Shown here in pieces: positions 17,683-29,090 of a stretch of DNA of 64,000 bases; positions within the stretch are counted from its first letter, which is position 1; every line of letters begins with the position of its first letter. The notes beneath the pieces were generated by a model, which ran no database searches, was not told the origin of the DNA, and saw nothing but the letters and a program-made list of their open reading frames with translations. The position numbers and the translations under genes were made by a program. Source of the DNA: Siphonodentalium dalli (Eukaryota > Mollusca > Scaphopoda > Gadilida > Siphonodentaliidae); assembly GCA_032622095.1 (NCBI GenBank), contig CP136065.1, positions 37,978,732 through 38,042,731 of the forward strand, written 5' to 3'.

Positions 17683-18057
17683 ATGTTTCCCGTGTATAGA
17701 GGTGTACCACGGCAATATGGTAACGGTATTGGTTCAATTTTCAAATCACTTATGAGATCTGCTGTACCATTTCTAAAACCGATTGGTCGGACAGCTTTAC
17801 AACTTGCGAAAAAACACACTTTTGGTGTTGCAGATGAAATTATTAATCAAGGTAAAAGTCCGAAAGAAGCGTTGATGTCTGAAGGTAAAAAAGCTTTAAA
17901 ATCTTTTGGCACACAAGCTAAAAATCAAATTTTGAACTCGAGACAAAAACCTAGAAAAAGAGTAGCGAATTCAAAAATGAATCATTCAGCTGTCAAACGC
18001 CGAAAAAGTCAGTCGAAAAAACATCCTAGCAGTCGAGCTCTTGATATTTTTGATTAA
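17683..18057 (+). CDS. Basic virion-type protein (124 aa)
   Basis: Its N-terminus is Gly-rich (about residues 6-18), followed by an amphipathic helix (IFKSLMRSAVPFLKP) and a long Lys/Arg-rich tail. This layout recalls adenovirus-like minor core or membrane-lytic virion proteins that coat DNA or disrupt membranes. The assignment rests on composition and on position between the penton and major capsid genes. The frame ends one base before the ATG (18059) of the major capsid reading frame. Confidence 0.7.
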   Translation: MFPVYRGVPRQYGNGIGSIFKSLMRSAVPFLKPIGRTALQLAKKHTFGVADEIINQGKSPKEALMSEGKKALKSFGTQAKNQILNSRQKPRKRVANSKMNHSAVKRRKSQSKKHPSSRALDIFD

Positions 18058-18058
18058 T

Positions 18059-19362
18059 CATGGCACAAATGGTAAATGGATCATGCGAATGCAATAAATC
18101 GGAACTTGATAACACATGTTCCACCAACGGTGGCTACAATGTCAGAATCGCAGTGGATCGAAAATCATCCGATTGCACCGCTGAATAATTCTGCTCCGAT
18201 AGAGTTTGTCATACCATCTCAAACCGAAAAGTGGACAGATATTAACCAATCTTATCTTTATGTGAAATTCAAAATTACAAAAAAAGATGGAACTAATTTG
18301 CTAGCTGGTACGGAATTAGCACCTGTTAACAATTTCTTACATAGCATGTTCAGCAGTATCGATGTTTACTTGAACAACAAATTGATAACTTCGAATTCTG
18401 ACACTTACCCATACCGAGCATATTTCTAAAATCTGTTGGAATACTCTCCAGAATATAAAGATAATCAATTAGCAAATTTTGAAATGTGGTATGGCGATAC
18501 AGCAGAACAATATGAAGAGAATACCAAAGGTGGTGGCAATGCTGGATTAACTTCTAGAGAAAGTTTGATCGGTGGTAGTAAAATTGTTGAACTATGTGGA
18601 CGCTTACACACTGATCTGTTTCTTCAAGAAAAATATTTACCAAATGGAATTGAAATTCGTATCAGATTAAACAGATCACCATCAAAATTTTGCCTCATTG
18701 GCGCCGAGGATGGACAAATTGTTTTCGAATCAGCAGTGTTCCATGTCAGAACAGTTAGTCTCTTTCCAGCGGTCTCAAATAAATTAAATCAAGAAATTGT
18801 CCAGTCAAAAATGAAAATACCTATCAGACGAGTAGAAATAAAAACTTTCACAATTAGTACTGGACTTAGATCAAAAATTGAAGACCACTTATTTCAAGGA
18901 CAATTACCAAAGAGAATTTTTATTGCGTTGGTCGAAAATAAAGATATGAATGGAGATTTGGGTACCAATCCATTCCACTTCAAACATTTCAGTTTGAATA
19001 AATTGGAAGTTAGTCAAGACGGTCATACAATACATAACCGTCCATTTGAACCAAACTTCGCAACAAAACAATGTCTCAGATCATATTTATCTTTGTATCA
19101 ATCTTTAGGAATGTTTGGTGTTAACAAATCAATTGGCATTAATTTAAAAGAATATATGAATGGATATTGTTTGTGGGGTTTCGACTTGACACCGGACCAA
19201 GGAAGTGACGAGGGACATCTACATCCTATAAAGACAGGGAACCTGCGTTTGGAGCTTCAGTTCTTGACAGCTCTCACTACAGCCGTCAACGTTTTGGTGT
19301 ATGCTGAATTCGACAGTGAAATAGAGATCACAGCTTTGAGAGAAGTGCTTACTGACTATTAG
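18059..19362 (+). pseudogene. Major capsid protein, broken by a frameshift and an in-frame stop
   Basis: This is the double-jelly-roll major capsid protein of the Polinton, in three pieces. The true N-terminus appears to be ATG 18059, whose frame carries the family's conserved Cys-Glu-Cys-containing start (codons 18083-18109) but closes at 18185-18187. The rest continues in another frame, open from 18076, so an indel lies near 18104-18112. That second frame is interrupted by TAA at 18427-18429 and then runs open to 19362. Motifs such as NGIEIRIRLNRS and the C-terminal NVLVYAEFDSEIEI fit the family. With two lesions, no full-length capsid protein is expected from this copy unless the sequence has errors. 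Confidence 0.85.
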
Positions 19363-19363
19363 G

Positions 19364-19822
19364 ATGGATTTCACATCACAGCTATGGAACTACTATGAAG
19401 AACACCAAAGTTCACAAAACTTTGCTCCGAGATGGAACCTGATCTTGGACACACTCAACAACGCTATGATTGAAGAACTACAAGAACTTATTCGCAAGGA
19501 AGTGTCAGCAAACTGTGAAGGATGTAAAATAGAACATCCTAGTCAACGTGAACATGTTCTGTGTTTGTTCTCTACAACTGATGATTGGACAAACCAGTTT
19601 ATCGACTTAGCGCTGATTAAACTTGACATAAACAATGTTATGAAAAGATGGTTCCCGAAGCTGATGTGGTTAAACCCACACTGCAAGGAGAAGTTCGAAG
19701 CATTCATCATGTATGATCATCTGAGAAACAGTTTGGAGCTCAACCGCAAAAAAATCGACGCAGAGTGGACTCTGATGTGGTCACAGCGAGTCAAAGAGAA
19801 TTACAACGATGCAGACAGCTGA
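19364..19822 (+). CDS. Polinton protein with Cys/His cluster (152 aa)
   Basis: Function unknown. A likely metal-binding cluster lies at residues ~50-66, reading CEGCKIEHPSQREHVLC, with two Cys, two His and a final Cys. The rest is helical with several Trp. It starts two bases after the major capsid stop and overlaps the protease start by 14 bases. Proteins with this cluster sit beside the protease in many Polintons, so I infer a conserved late role. Confidence 0.75.
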   Translation: MDFTSQLWNYYEEHQSSQNFAPRWNLILDTLNNAMIEELQELIRKEVSANCEGCKIEHPSQREHVLCLFSTTDDWTNQFIDLALIKLDINNVMKRWFPKLMWLNPHCKEKFEAFIMYDHLRNSLELNRKKIDAEWTLMWSQRVKENYNDADS

Positions 19823-20282
19823 ACTTCAATATATTCTGGACAATTCCTGGTTGTGTAAACTTAACACACATGTTTGTGCTAGAGATCTGTTACCAGAGAA
19901 GAAACCACAACATATTCAAGCATATATTGTGAACACGCACTCATCGGATCAGCCAGGAGAACACTGGACATTGATGTTATTCAAGGGAAGATCAGCTGTA
20001 TACTTCGACTCATTTGGACTACCACCACCGAGACGATATATGTTACCATTCATAAAAAGGAACTCATCAGCATGGACTATGAATACAACACGATATCAAC
20101 ATCGTGCGACAAATGTGTGTGGATTATATTGTATATTCGCACTCCACCACATGATGAAAGGAAAGAGGATGAAAATATTATTCAATTCTCGGGATTTCTT
20201 CAAGAATGACAGAACAATAGTTCGATGGTTTGGAAAGCACTATGGTCGATTATACAGAAAAGCAAATTTGCTGTTGAATTAA
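19809..20282 (+). CDS. Adenovirus-type maturation cysteine protease (157 aa)
   Basis: A Ulp1-like (C5-type) protease that would cleave virion precursor proteins at Gly-Gly type sites. The catalytic residues are His52 (GEHW), Asp67 (VYFDSFG), Gln97 and Cys104 (NVCGLYC), all present and in the right order. The length is close to that of other Polinton proteases. It is the last gene of the element. Likely substrates in the same element are the two QRGG/QKGG proteins at 13752 and 14384. The frame is intact. Confidence 0.93.
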   Translation: MQTAELQYILDNSWLCKLNTHVCARDLLPEKKPQHIQAYIVNTHSSDQPGEHWTLMLFKGRSAVYFDSFGLPPPRRYMLPFIKRNSSAWTMNTTRYQHRATNVCGLYCIFALHHMMKGKRMKILFNSRDFFKNDRTIVRWFGKHYGRLYRKANLLLN

Positions 20283-20660
20283 ACTTCACCAGGACATCGA
20301 CGGCTGATATACATACAACGCAAAGAAGACGACGACCAGATAACAACGAATGTGTCAACAACTCCACAAAATAGACTCTTTTTGTTATTGATTCAGCGTA
20401 GGATGTTGTAGGATGTTCAATTAAGTTTCTTCAAATCTGAGACCTTGTTTTTGTACATAAATTATTGTTCTTTGTTAATATTATTGATGTATAATAATAT
20501 ATTATTGTTCATTGTTCTTGTTCTTGTTTTTGAAAAATAAATGATAAATTTCAACAAAATCGTTTTCACTGTAGGACCCCACACCAATTGATTCTGTTCG
20601 TGTCGATGTGTCATCTCTGGTCAGAATTATACAAACTTTAAATTAGTAATGAAAAAAATG
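20283..20660 (+). other. Polinton 3' non-coding region with polyadenylation signal
   Basis: No gene is seen. AATAAA at 20536-20541 is a likely poly(A) signal for the late transcript. This contrasts with the left-end genes, which carry histone-like stem-loops. Confidence 0.55.
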
Positions 20661-20952
20661 TCTAAGTCCATTTTCATTTTTTCGATCAGAAATGTCACAT
20701 CAATGACAGGAACATCTATCCTCAGGGTGGGAACTATGGCCCAGTACCCCCCAGACATGGGCACTATGGCCCAGTACCCCCCAGACATGGGCACTATGGC
20801 CCAGTACCCCCCCAGACATGGGCACTATGGCCCATGGGCCATAGTGCCCATGTCTGGGGGGGTACTGGGCCATAGTGCCCATGTCTGGGGGGTACTGGGC
20901 CATAGTGCCCATGTCTGGGGGGTACTGGGCCATAGTGCCCACCATTACTACT
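20661..20952 (-). repeat. Right Polinton terminal inverted repeat
   Basis: It is the inverted copy of 3381-3670: ~65 bp of unique sequence (from TCTAAGTCCA), then the palindromic array 20727-20942, then CATTACTACT at the end. Confidence 0.93.
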
Positions 20953-21073
20953 GGTGGCCCCAAGACATTCTACTGATTTGACCTAAATGGCATGGGTGCC
21001 CTATTTGAACCCTTCTGGGCGGCAGCCATTTTGGATCGGATCAGGTGATTATTTAGAATGTATTGGGGCCACC
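20953..21073. mobile_element. MITE-like 121-bp element abutting the Polinton
   Basis: It begins GGTGGCCCCAAGACATTCTA and ends with the inverted match TAGAATGTATTGGGGCCACC (one mismatch). Its first six bases also serve as the right Polinton target duplication. Confidence 0.65.
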
Positions 21074-21835
21074 CTGCACTGTGTGAACCCTAATTGTAAT
21101 GTCGTGTATACATTAGGTCAATCGTATCTTATGTATCTGAGACATCAAAGATTCACAATGTAACAAATTACGGGCCAAACACCTGCATATTTAAATAACA
21201 ATTAATTCCATATTTAAACTATTTTATTTCATTTCGCATGCGCGGTAATCACTACATGTAATACACACAAGGCACCGTTTAATACATGGAGATCGTACTC
21301 TCGATTTAATGCATCTCACAACGGCCAGAAACTAAACATGATGCTTAATCATTATGTATGGCTATAGAAAAAATATCAATAAATTTATTTTATTTTATTT
21401 CAAATACCCACATATTTGGTGCAAAACCCGTTTATCGTGAAAATAAAAACTGCCCAAATACATTGTGCCACCGGACAAGTTTCGAGTGCTATCCAAAACT
21501 ATCGAAGGAAATGGTCTGGGAATTTGATCCGTTACAGGACAGGCAAAAACACTTAATTATTTTAATGTGACTGTTTGTAAAGAGTAACTAATGTCCGAAG
21601 AGAGGCACAAACTCATCCTTTGAGAATATATAACTTGATCCCTAGCCGACCTAATATGCTGTGATTAATCACGCTATAATATATTTTATAACTTTTTGCC
21701 AGAATTATTTAGTTAAAATTGTTGTCAAGATAAGATTGTTTTAGTATCAAATCAATCTTTTCGCTATTTTTCATTCGTAGTTCAACAAGAAAGTAAAAGT
21801 AAAACATCTAATCAGAAAAAAAAATAACGTTCTGA
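21074..21835. other. No gene seen
   Basis: AT-rich DNA without a supported gene. The open frame of 70 codons at 21358 has no recognisable features. Confidence 0.5.
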
Positions 21836-23003
21836 AATTATTCAAAGGTTGCTAGGAATGTCGCTAGACCGAGAGTATGTTCTAAACCACTAGTATGCAT
21901 ACAGGCAATGTTATTACCTGGATACATATTGCAGTTCACGCCGAAAAGAGACGGTTCTTCGTTTAGAGGATTCGTCACCGAGATATGTAACTGAAGATAA
22001 CTGCGATGAAAATTTTGATTTTAACACAAGACACATCTTTTCACACTACTTAAGCACACATTACTTTATTCTGCTGTTACAACACACATGTATACTATCA
22101 AATCCAAATTGAACCCTTTGGCTATAAATTTCTCTTGGCCCTTTGCTAGCTATCCAAATTACTTTCTAAATTTTTTAATAGCCCAACATCAGGTTACGAT
22201 TATATTTTCTCCCATTTGTTAACTGTGGTGACGGTGTTTCTGCTGTGATTTTAATATAGTTACATTTTGGACCTTTTGCAGTACACCCCACCGCTGTTCT
22301 CAATGGGTATACACAGCCTATTTGTGATTGGGACCTTTAAAAACTTTCCGCCGTCAGGCTACCAATTACTTCTATATTTTAGTTGACACTACAGTAGAGA
22401 TCTTGTATCATACTCCACAATATGTATGCATGCATACCAGTGGTTTTAAGAACCTACCATCAGTCGAGTGACATTCCTTGCAACCCTTGAATAATCTCAC
22501 AACACATTAGTCCTCTCATTTACACTACATATGCATACACCATCTCTTTCTGTGCTCCTACAACATACATGTATACTATTTAAATTCCTAATTAAACCCT
22601 TTGGCTATGAACTTCATTTGGCCCTTTGCATATACACTCCAAATTACTTTCGAAATTGATAATAGGCCAACATCAGGTACGGTCTTTGTACTCCCATTTG
22701 TTAACTGTGATGATGGTGTTTTTGCTGTGATTTTAACTATATTACGATTTAGACCTCTGGCAAAACACTCCATTATGGTTGTCACATGGCACACACGGCC
22801 TTCATGTGAGTAACAATTCTATATTCTATACTCCACCGCCAAACCACCAATTATTTTCTGTATAATTAGTTGACTAACCAGTAGGGCTCTTATCAGCCTA
22901 CTCCACAATATGTATCCAGGAAATATCATTGCCTGTATGCATACTAGTGGTTTATAACCTACCCTCGGTCTAGCGACATTCCTAGCCACCCTTGAATAAT
23001 TTT
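21836..23003. mobile_element. Non-autonomous element with ~100-bp inverted ends and internal duplication
   Basis: 21836-21932 is inverted at about 22905-23003; shared words include CTAGGAATGTCGCTAGACCG, its complement, and CTAGTATGCATACAGGCAATG. Inside, 22075-22320 and 22559-22802 are direct copies about 484 bp apart. A third copy of the terminal motif lies at about 22425-22505. No coding capacity is seen. Confidence 0.7.
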
Positions 23004-23687
23004 ACAACAAGGTTCGGATTAAATTACAGAGGTCCGACGTTTTGACACAAGCTGAAGTCGTGGTGGGAAAGTGTATGGATATGTAAATCCGATTTTGCCA
23101 AAAACCGACTTCCGTCCATTTGACTGTAATGCATCGGAATGCTTGATAGGCCTATGTAACCGCATCGATCGAAAATCTTCCTTGTCGCAAATGATGGGAG
23201 GAGCACAATAAATGGTGAACCATATATATAATTTGTGCTGGGCTCCTGAAAGTAAAGCGATATATGTACGAGAAATGCTTACCTTTTATGATTGTATAAG
23301 TTATCTGTTGAGAAAGACGAATTCGTCTCAAATCACCCAAAATGCCCGTCCACAAGAGAAGTTATAGCATCTTCGGATATCATGCACGCACAACTTGTTT
23401 TCACATAAGGGTGTGTGGTTTTGAGACACTAAACCTATGTAGTAATCTACGCCGAATCAATTTATGTTTTTTAATTATACTCGAATTTCTCTACTTCAGT
23501 TGGAACAATGAAGTACAGAGCAGAATGGAAGGTTGTTGAAACGCCCAACATTGACAAGCTATGAATGCACATTTATAACACCGTTGTAATCGTGAAGTGA
23601 ACCAATGCACTAGCTTTCAATAAAAATATTTGTTGTGCATCAGTATAGTATATATGAGAATTTAATATATATGTGGCATCTTATATG
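23004..23687. other. No gene seen
   Basis: I see only short frames and no clear repeat structure. Confidence 0.45.
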
Positions 23688-23833
23688 TATGGAATCCTAT
23701 TAGGGCCACTTGCTAATGGCGCTTTCGGCGCACTTTTTGTCGCTTTCGGCGCGCGCCGAAACATACCCTAATGGCCCACTTTTTGTCGCTTCCGGCGCGC
23801 GCCATTAGGGAGTGGACCTAATAGGATTCCATA
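23688..23833. mobile_element. MITE of ~146 bp with GC-rich core
   Basis: The ends TATGGAATCCTATTAGG and its complement face each other. The core holds repeated CGCTTTCGGCGC and CGGCGCGCGCC words, unusually GC- and CpG-rich for this AT-rich region. Confidence 0.75.
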
Positions 23834-24932
23834 TATATGTATAGAACAGACAAAAATTGACATCAGCTTCACCGCGATATGGAATTTATGCGATTTACAT
23901 GTTCAGTAGCATCAATTTGTTTTACTTATAGTGCAGCGCACGCAACCAATTTCAGGACATTTAGTCTATCGGCACCATAAACATGCTTGTGATTCATAAT
24001 TGTGAAGGTTATGACACGCTGCGCCAGATAACACCCTGTGTGAACTATGCGAAAGATCATTTTGAGAGGTTTAAGAGGCAAAATTCGGCAAAAATCGCTG
24101 TTTCTAGATAATGCTGCAAATTGAGACATAAACATATCTTTTGAGACATACACACGATTGAAATATAAACACGATTTGTCTATTAAATAAACACACATAA
24201 ATGTGAACAACAATAATATCAAATAATATTTCATTATTTGTGATTATATTTCGAATTATAGTTAATATCACGTAAAGGCTAAGGGCGTTCGGGCATGTAC
24301 AGGCTACATCACATACCTATGTAAGCGAAATATATTTCATGCACGCGAATTGTACTATGTGAGATCGACTATAGGAATAAATAACCTGCATCCGATACTC
24401 TACTACATGTACATAATACTCCGTAGAACTGCTTTCAGTCGGCCTCAAGATCAAGAACGTTGGAGTCGTTCAACGCTTATTCCAATGATTACAGTTTGAA
24501 GTGATAAATCAACGATTTTTTAACATTGTTCTTTTGAAAATATTATGTTTCATATACAAATTATTAATTTGTATTTTGAAAAATTAATAGGAACACATAA
24601 TGGTGTATTTCATTGAAAATTACAAGGTGTTTTCTTTTTGTAAATCGCAGTCGATCCGCGGGTGTACGTCGACTAGACATCCAAAACATTCCACACTACG
24701 TCACCACATAAACGAGCGAGTGAGTACCACTTCACAAACCACTCTGCCTTGAACGACTCGACTTAAATAATATATCTACATTGAACAAAGTGACACAATT
24801 ATAGGGAACAGCTTATTCACGTCGCTATAAAACTCTACCCATTGAGCATGCGTACGGCGCAACAAAAACACATAATGATGCGTATAAGAGACACACTAAC
24901 AAACCCGACATCCACGTTAACTTGCTATTATC
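23834..24932. other. No gene seen
   Basis: AT-rich unique-looking DNA left of the satellite array. I see no domain or repeat. Confidence 0.45.
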
Positions 24933-26451
24933 GGGATTGACTATTTCGAGTAACAGGAACGGAACGAGGAACAGGAACGAGTTCCGAGTAACAGAATGAC
25001 TATTTCGAGTAACAGGAACGAGGAACAGAGATATAAGCTCACATTTCTCGCGTTTTGCTCTATGTAACGATACATATTATACATCATTCGAAAGGTTAGC
25101 ATAGCCCCTTCATTAATATTGCAACATTTAGATACCAATTTTGCTAACAAAGCGTACACTTGGCCAGGAACGGCGAGCATTGAATAAGAAATTAGCTAAA
25201 AACGAAAAAATCCGAGTACCGGGAATCAGGAACAGAGATATAAGCTCACATTTCTCGCGTTTTACGCTATGTAAAAATACATATTATACATCATTCGAAA
25301 GGTTAGCATATCCCCTTCATTAATATTGCAACATTTAGACAATAATATTGCGAACAAAGCGTACATTTGGCCAGGAACGGCGAGTGTTGAATAAGAAATT
25401 AGCTAAAAACGAAAAAATCCGAGTACCGGGAATCAGGAACAGAGATATAAGCTCACATTTCTCGCGTTTTACGCTATGTAAAAATACATATTATACATCA
25501 TTCGAAAGGTTAGCATATCCCCTTCATTAATATTGCAACATTTAGACACTAATATTGCGAACAAAGCGTACACTTGGCCAGGAACGGCGAGCGTTGAATA
25601 AGAAATTAGCTAAAAACTGGAAAAAATCCGACTAACAGGAATCAAGAACAGAGATATAAGCTCACATTTCTCGCGTTTTACGCTATGTAAAAATACATAT
25701 TATACATCATTCGAAAGGTTAGCATCTTCCCTTCATTAATATTGCACCATTTAGACACCAATGTTGCGAACAAATCGTACAATTGGCCAGGAACGGCGAG
25801 CGTTGAATAAGAAATTAGCTAAAAACTTGAAAAAATCCGACTAACAGGAATCAAGAACAGAGATATAAGCTCACATTTCTCGCGTTTTACGCTATGTAAA
25901 AATACATATTATACATCATTCGAAAGGTTAGCATATCCCCTTCATTAATATTGCAACATTTAGACACTAATATTGCGAACAAAGTGTACATTTGACCAGG
26001 AACGGCGAGCGTTGAATAAGAAATTAGCTAAAAACTGGAAAAAATCCGACTAACAGGAATCAGGAACAGAGATATAAGCTCACATTTCTCGCGTTTTACG
26101 CTATGTAAAAATACATATTATACATCATTCGAAAGGTTAGCATCTTCCCTTCATTAATATTGGACCATTTAGACACCAATGTTTCGAACAAAGCGTACAA
26201 TTGGCCAGGAACGGCGAGCGTTGAATAAGAAATTAGCTAAAAACTGGAAAAAATCCGACTAACAGGAATCAGGAACAGAGATATAAGCTCACATTTCTCG
26301 CGTTTTACGCTATGTAAAAATACATATTATACATCATTCGAAAGGTTAGCATCTCCCCTTCGTTAATATTGCAACATTTAGATATTACTTTTGCGAACAA
26401 AGCGTACAATTGGCCAGGAACGGTGAGCGTTGAATCAGAAATTAGCACCCC
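24933..26451 (+). repeat. Satellite block L1, ~207-bp units
   Basis: There are about seven tandem units. Each carries GAGATATAAGCTCACATTTC, a conserved CATTCGAAAGGTTAGCAT and GGCCAGGAACGGCGAGCGTT. Units are roughly 90% alike. Open frames of ~60 codons recur only because the unit lacks stops. Confidence 0.93.
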
Positions 26452-26459
26452 GAAGAACG

Positions 26460-28479
26460 GGGAGCTCATAAAAGCTGAACACAACCGAACACAACCGAAC
26501 ATAACCGAACACAAGTCCAAATAATGGGAAATTACACGAATAAAGTTCATAGGCGTGTGTATTCATGTTCACACTATTACTATGCGAACTTTGGTGGAGT
26601 TCGGGCCAATAATAAGTGTTTTATTCGATATTTTGTAAAACGCGTTTAGTGTTCGGCATAGAAAAGCCGAACACAAGTTTATGTTCGACACTCAGTCACC
26701 GGTAATTAATTAACACATAGATATGCATAGATGTGGCGTTAGCTGGCGTTTGAGATATATAACTCTATATACAGTCTACTAAATATAAGACCACCTTAAT
26801 TAATTGTAAAGTGCATAGGCATATGTATTCACGTTCATGCTATTACTATATACGAAGTTTGGTGGAGTTTGGTTCAATAATGGGTGTTTTGTATAACGCG
26901 TTTGTGTTCGGCATAGAAAGGCCGAACACAAACTTCTGGGGATTGACTATTTCGAGTAACAGGAACGGAACGAGGAACAGGAACGAGTTCCGAGTTACAG
27001 AATGACTATTTCGACTAACAGGAATCAAGAACAGAGATATAAGCTCACATTTCTCGCGTTTTACGCTATGTAACAATACATATTATACATCATTCGAAAG
27101 GTTAGCATATCCCGTACATTAATATTGCAACATTTAGACACTAATATTGCGAACAAAGCGTACATTTGGCCAGGAACGGCGAGCGTTGACTAAGAAATTA
27201 GCTAAAAACTGGAAAAAATCCGACTAACAGGAATCAAGAACAGAGATATAAGCTCACATTTCTCGCGTTTTACGCTATGTAAAAATACATATTATACATC
27301 ATTCGAAAGGTTAGCATATCCCGTTCATTAATATTGCAACATTTAGACACTAATATTGCGAACAAAGCGTACACTTGGCCAGGAACGGCGAGTTCTTGAT
27401 TCCTGTTAGTCGGATATTTTCCAGTTTTTAGCTAATTTCTTATTCAACGCTCGCCGTTCCTGGCCAAATGTACGCTTTGTTCGCAATAATATACAATATA
27501 CTATATATACTTATATGCAATGCATGCCATTCAAGAATATCCGATATTAGAGGTAGGCAAATTCTGTCCTCGGCGGAACTGATTTGGGCAGAGTTTGTTC
27601 TCCTTGAAGTCAGTGGATGGAAATGGCTCTGATGCGTGCCTAACTTTTGTGTATATCATGCTGTATGGTGGAAGCCGATATAAAGCCAGTGTTCAACTTA
27701 TCGTAGAAACACAATGTCATGCATCGAATACCGATTGAATTGAAATGAATTGTCTGAATACGAATAAAGAGCGTTTCGTATTGTATCTTTTTAAAAGTCT
27801 GATATGCAGGAATTTAAGATCGTTTTCAAAAATGTGCCTGATATGACAGGAATGTGATATGAAAGGAATAATTATTTTTCGCATGGGTAAATCAATTTGG
27901 AATTAGGCATTGTAGAATTTTCAGACCTGTGATCAGAATGCCAAATACTGCTGAGATTGTGATTTGCCAAATAATATCATACCACATTCTTATATAGAAC
28001 TTCTCGGATATTGCACCATGAACTCACTTTCTTGTCACTCAACTATTGTTTTTACAATCGTACGTTGTCTTTCATGGCGGGGCCCACCAAAAGCATTTTG
28101 TTTCTATAATAGTAGGCGGCATCAAATACTGATTGCAACTAACTGTCAAAACACTGAACTACAATAGGTGAGAGACCGCCACCAACAACAATTAAAGCCT
28201 TTCGGCTTAGTGACCATATATCAGTCTGATATTAATTATCACCTAGCTAGACAGCCGTTATAGACTAATCCACGAGAGAAGCTTGTGTTCGGCTTTTCTA
28301 TGCCGAACACTAAACGCGTTTTACAAAATATCGAATAAAACACTTATTATTGGCCCGAACTCCACCAAAGTATAGTGTGAACATGAATACACACGCCTAT
28401 GAACATTATTCGTGTAATTTCCCATTATTTGGACTTGTGTTCGGTTGTGTTCGGTTGTGTTCGGCTTTTATACGCACCG
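26460..28479. mobile_element. Nested 2,020-bp element with 8-bp target duplication GAAGAACG
   Basis: Flanked by GAAGAACG at 26452-26459 and 28480-28487. The ends are inverted repeats of over 200 bp: left from 26460 with CATAAAAGCTGAACACAACC, right ending with its counterpart. They carry tandem CCGAACACAA words and a GTGTTCGGCATAGAAAAGCC hairpin. Uninterrupted copies of the target occur at about 44000-44030 and 47330-47360. Inside are a partial third copy of the end (~26815-26935), a satellite fragment (26939-27490) that inverts at 27391, and ~0.8 kb without a gene. The 8-bp duplication fits hAT-like or some MULE insertions. Confidence 0.8.
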
Positions 28480-28487
28480 GAAGAACG

Positions 28488-29090
28488 TACGTAACTTATT
28501 CTTCGTAGAAAGTCGCAGATTTCTCACGAATTACGCAACGTCACTGCCAAATATTTACAGAAATAGAAAGAGTATCATTCACTATATTCATTTCTGTCGC
28601 ATAAAATGCTTTTTGTGCAATAAAGTTCAGACAAAGTGTGAAAATGATTGATATCTTTTAGGCGAAATCTTAGATTCCCCGGACAAATATTTTATCTATA
28701 TATAGGATATATGGCGCAGCCAATCAGAAAATACAGTAGGCGGGGTTATCTCAAACCAGGAATAGGAAGCGATTATGGTACGAATTGACGAATTTGAAGT
28801 AACAGGAACGAGGACGAGCCCATTTCGAAAAAACATCTGGAACGGTATATGTCAAGACACAGGCTCAGCTCTCGGTTTCCTGTTCAAAGCATCCACCACA
28901 AGATACAAGAAAGTGAACATAAAAAAAAATCCAAAATTGCTCCTTTTTTCTTCTTATGTACGCAATAAAGGCAAAAATATGAGGGGTGAAGGAAAGGGCC
29001 TATTGGCCCTTTCGATCATCCGGGGTTACAACCCCCCCCTCCCAATCACACACTTCACAATTATTTAAAGAACAGGAACAACTTATGGTG
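28488..29090 (+). repeat. Spacer segment within the satellite (left copy)
   Basis: Non-satellite DNA starting GTACGTAACTTATTC and including a C-run-rich CCGGGGTTACAACCCCCCCC. It recurs inverted at about 46750-47345, and its first ~220 bp recur inverted again at about 43785-44005. Confidence 0.8.

Larger units (their letters stand above)
3381..20952 (+). mobile_element. Maverick/Polinton DNA transposon, 17,572 bp
   Basis: This is a self-synthesising virus-like transposon. It has ~290-bp terminal inverted repeats (3381-3670 and 20661-20952) that begin AG and end CT, and perfect 6-bp target duplications. It encodes PolB, a DDE integrase with chromodomain, an FtsK/HerA-type packaging ATPase, a penton-type minor capsid protein, a double-jelly-roll-type major capsid protein and an adenovirus-type cysteine protease. 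All late-type genes point right from 8317. An accessory region of divergent genes occupies 3.7-8.1 kb. Several frames are broken (7714-7716, ~15130, ~18105, 18427-18429), so this copy probably cannot make virions alone, although PolB, integrase, ATPase and protease are uninterrupted. Confidence 0.97.
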
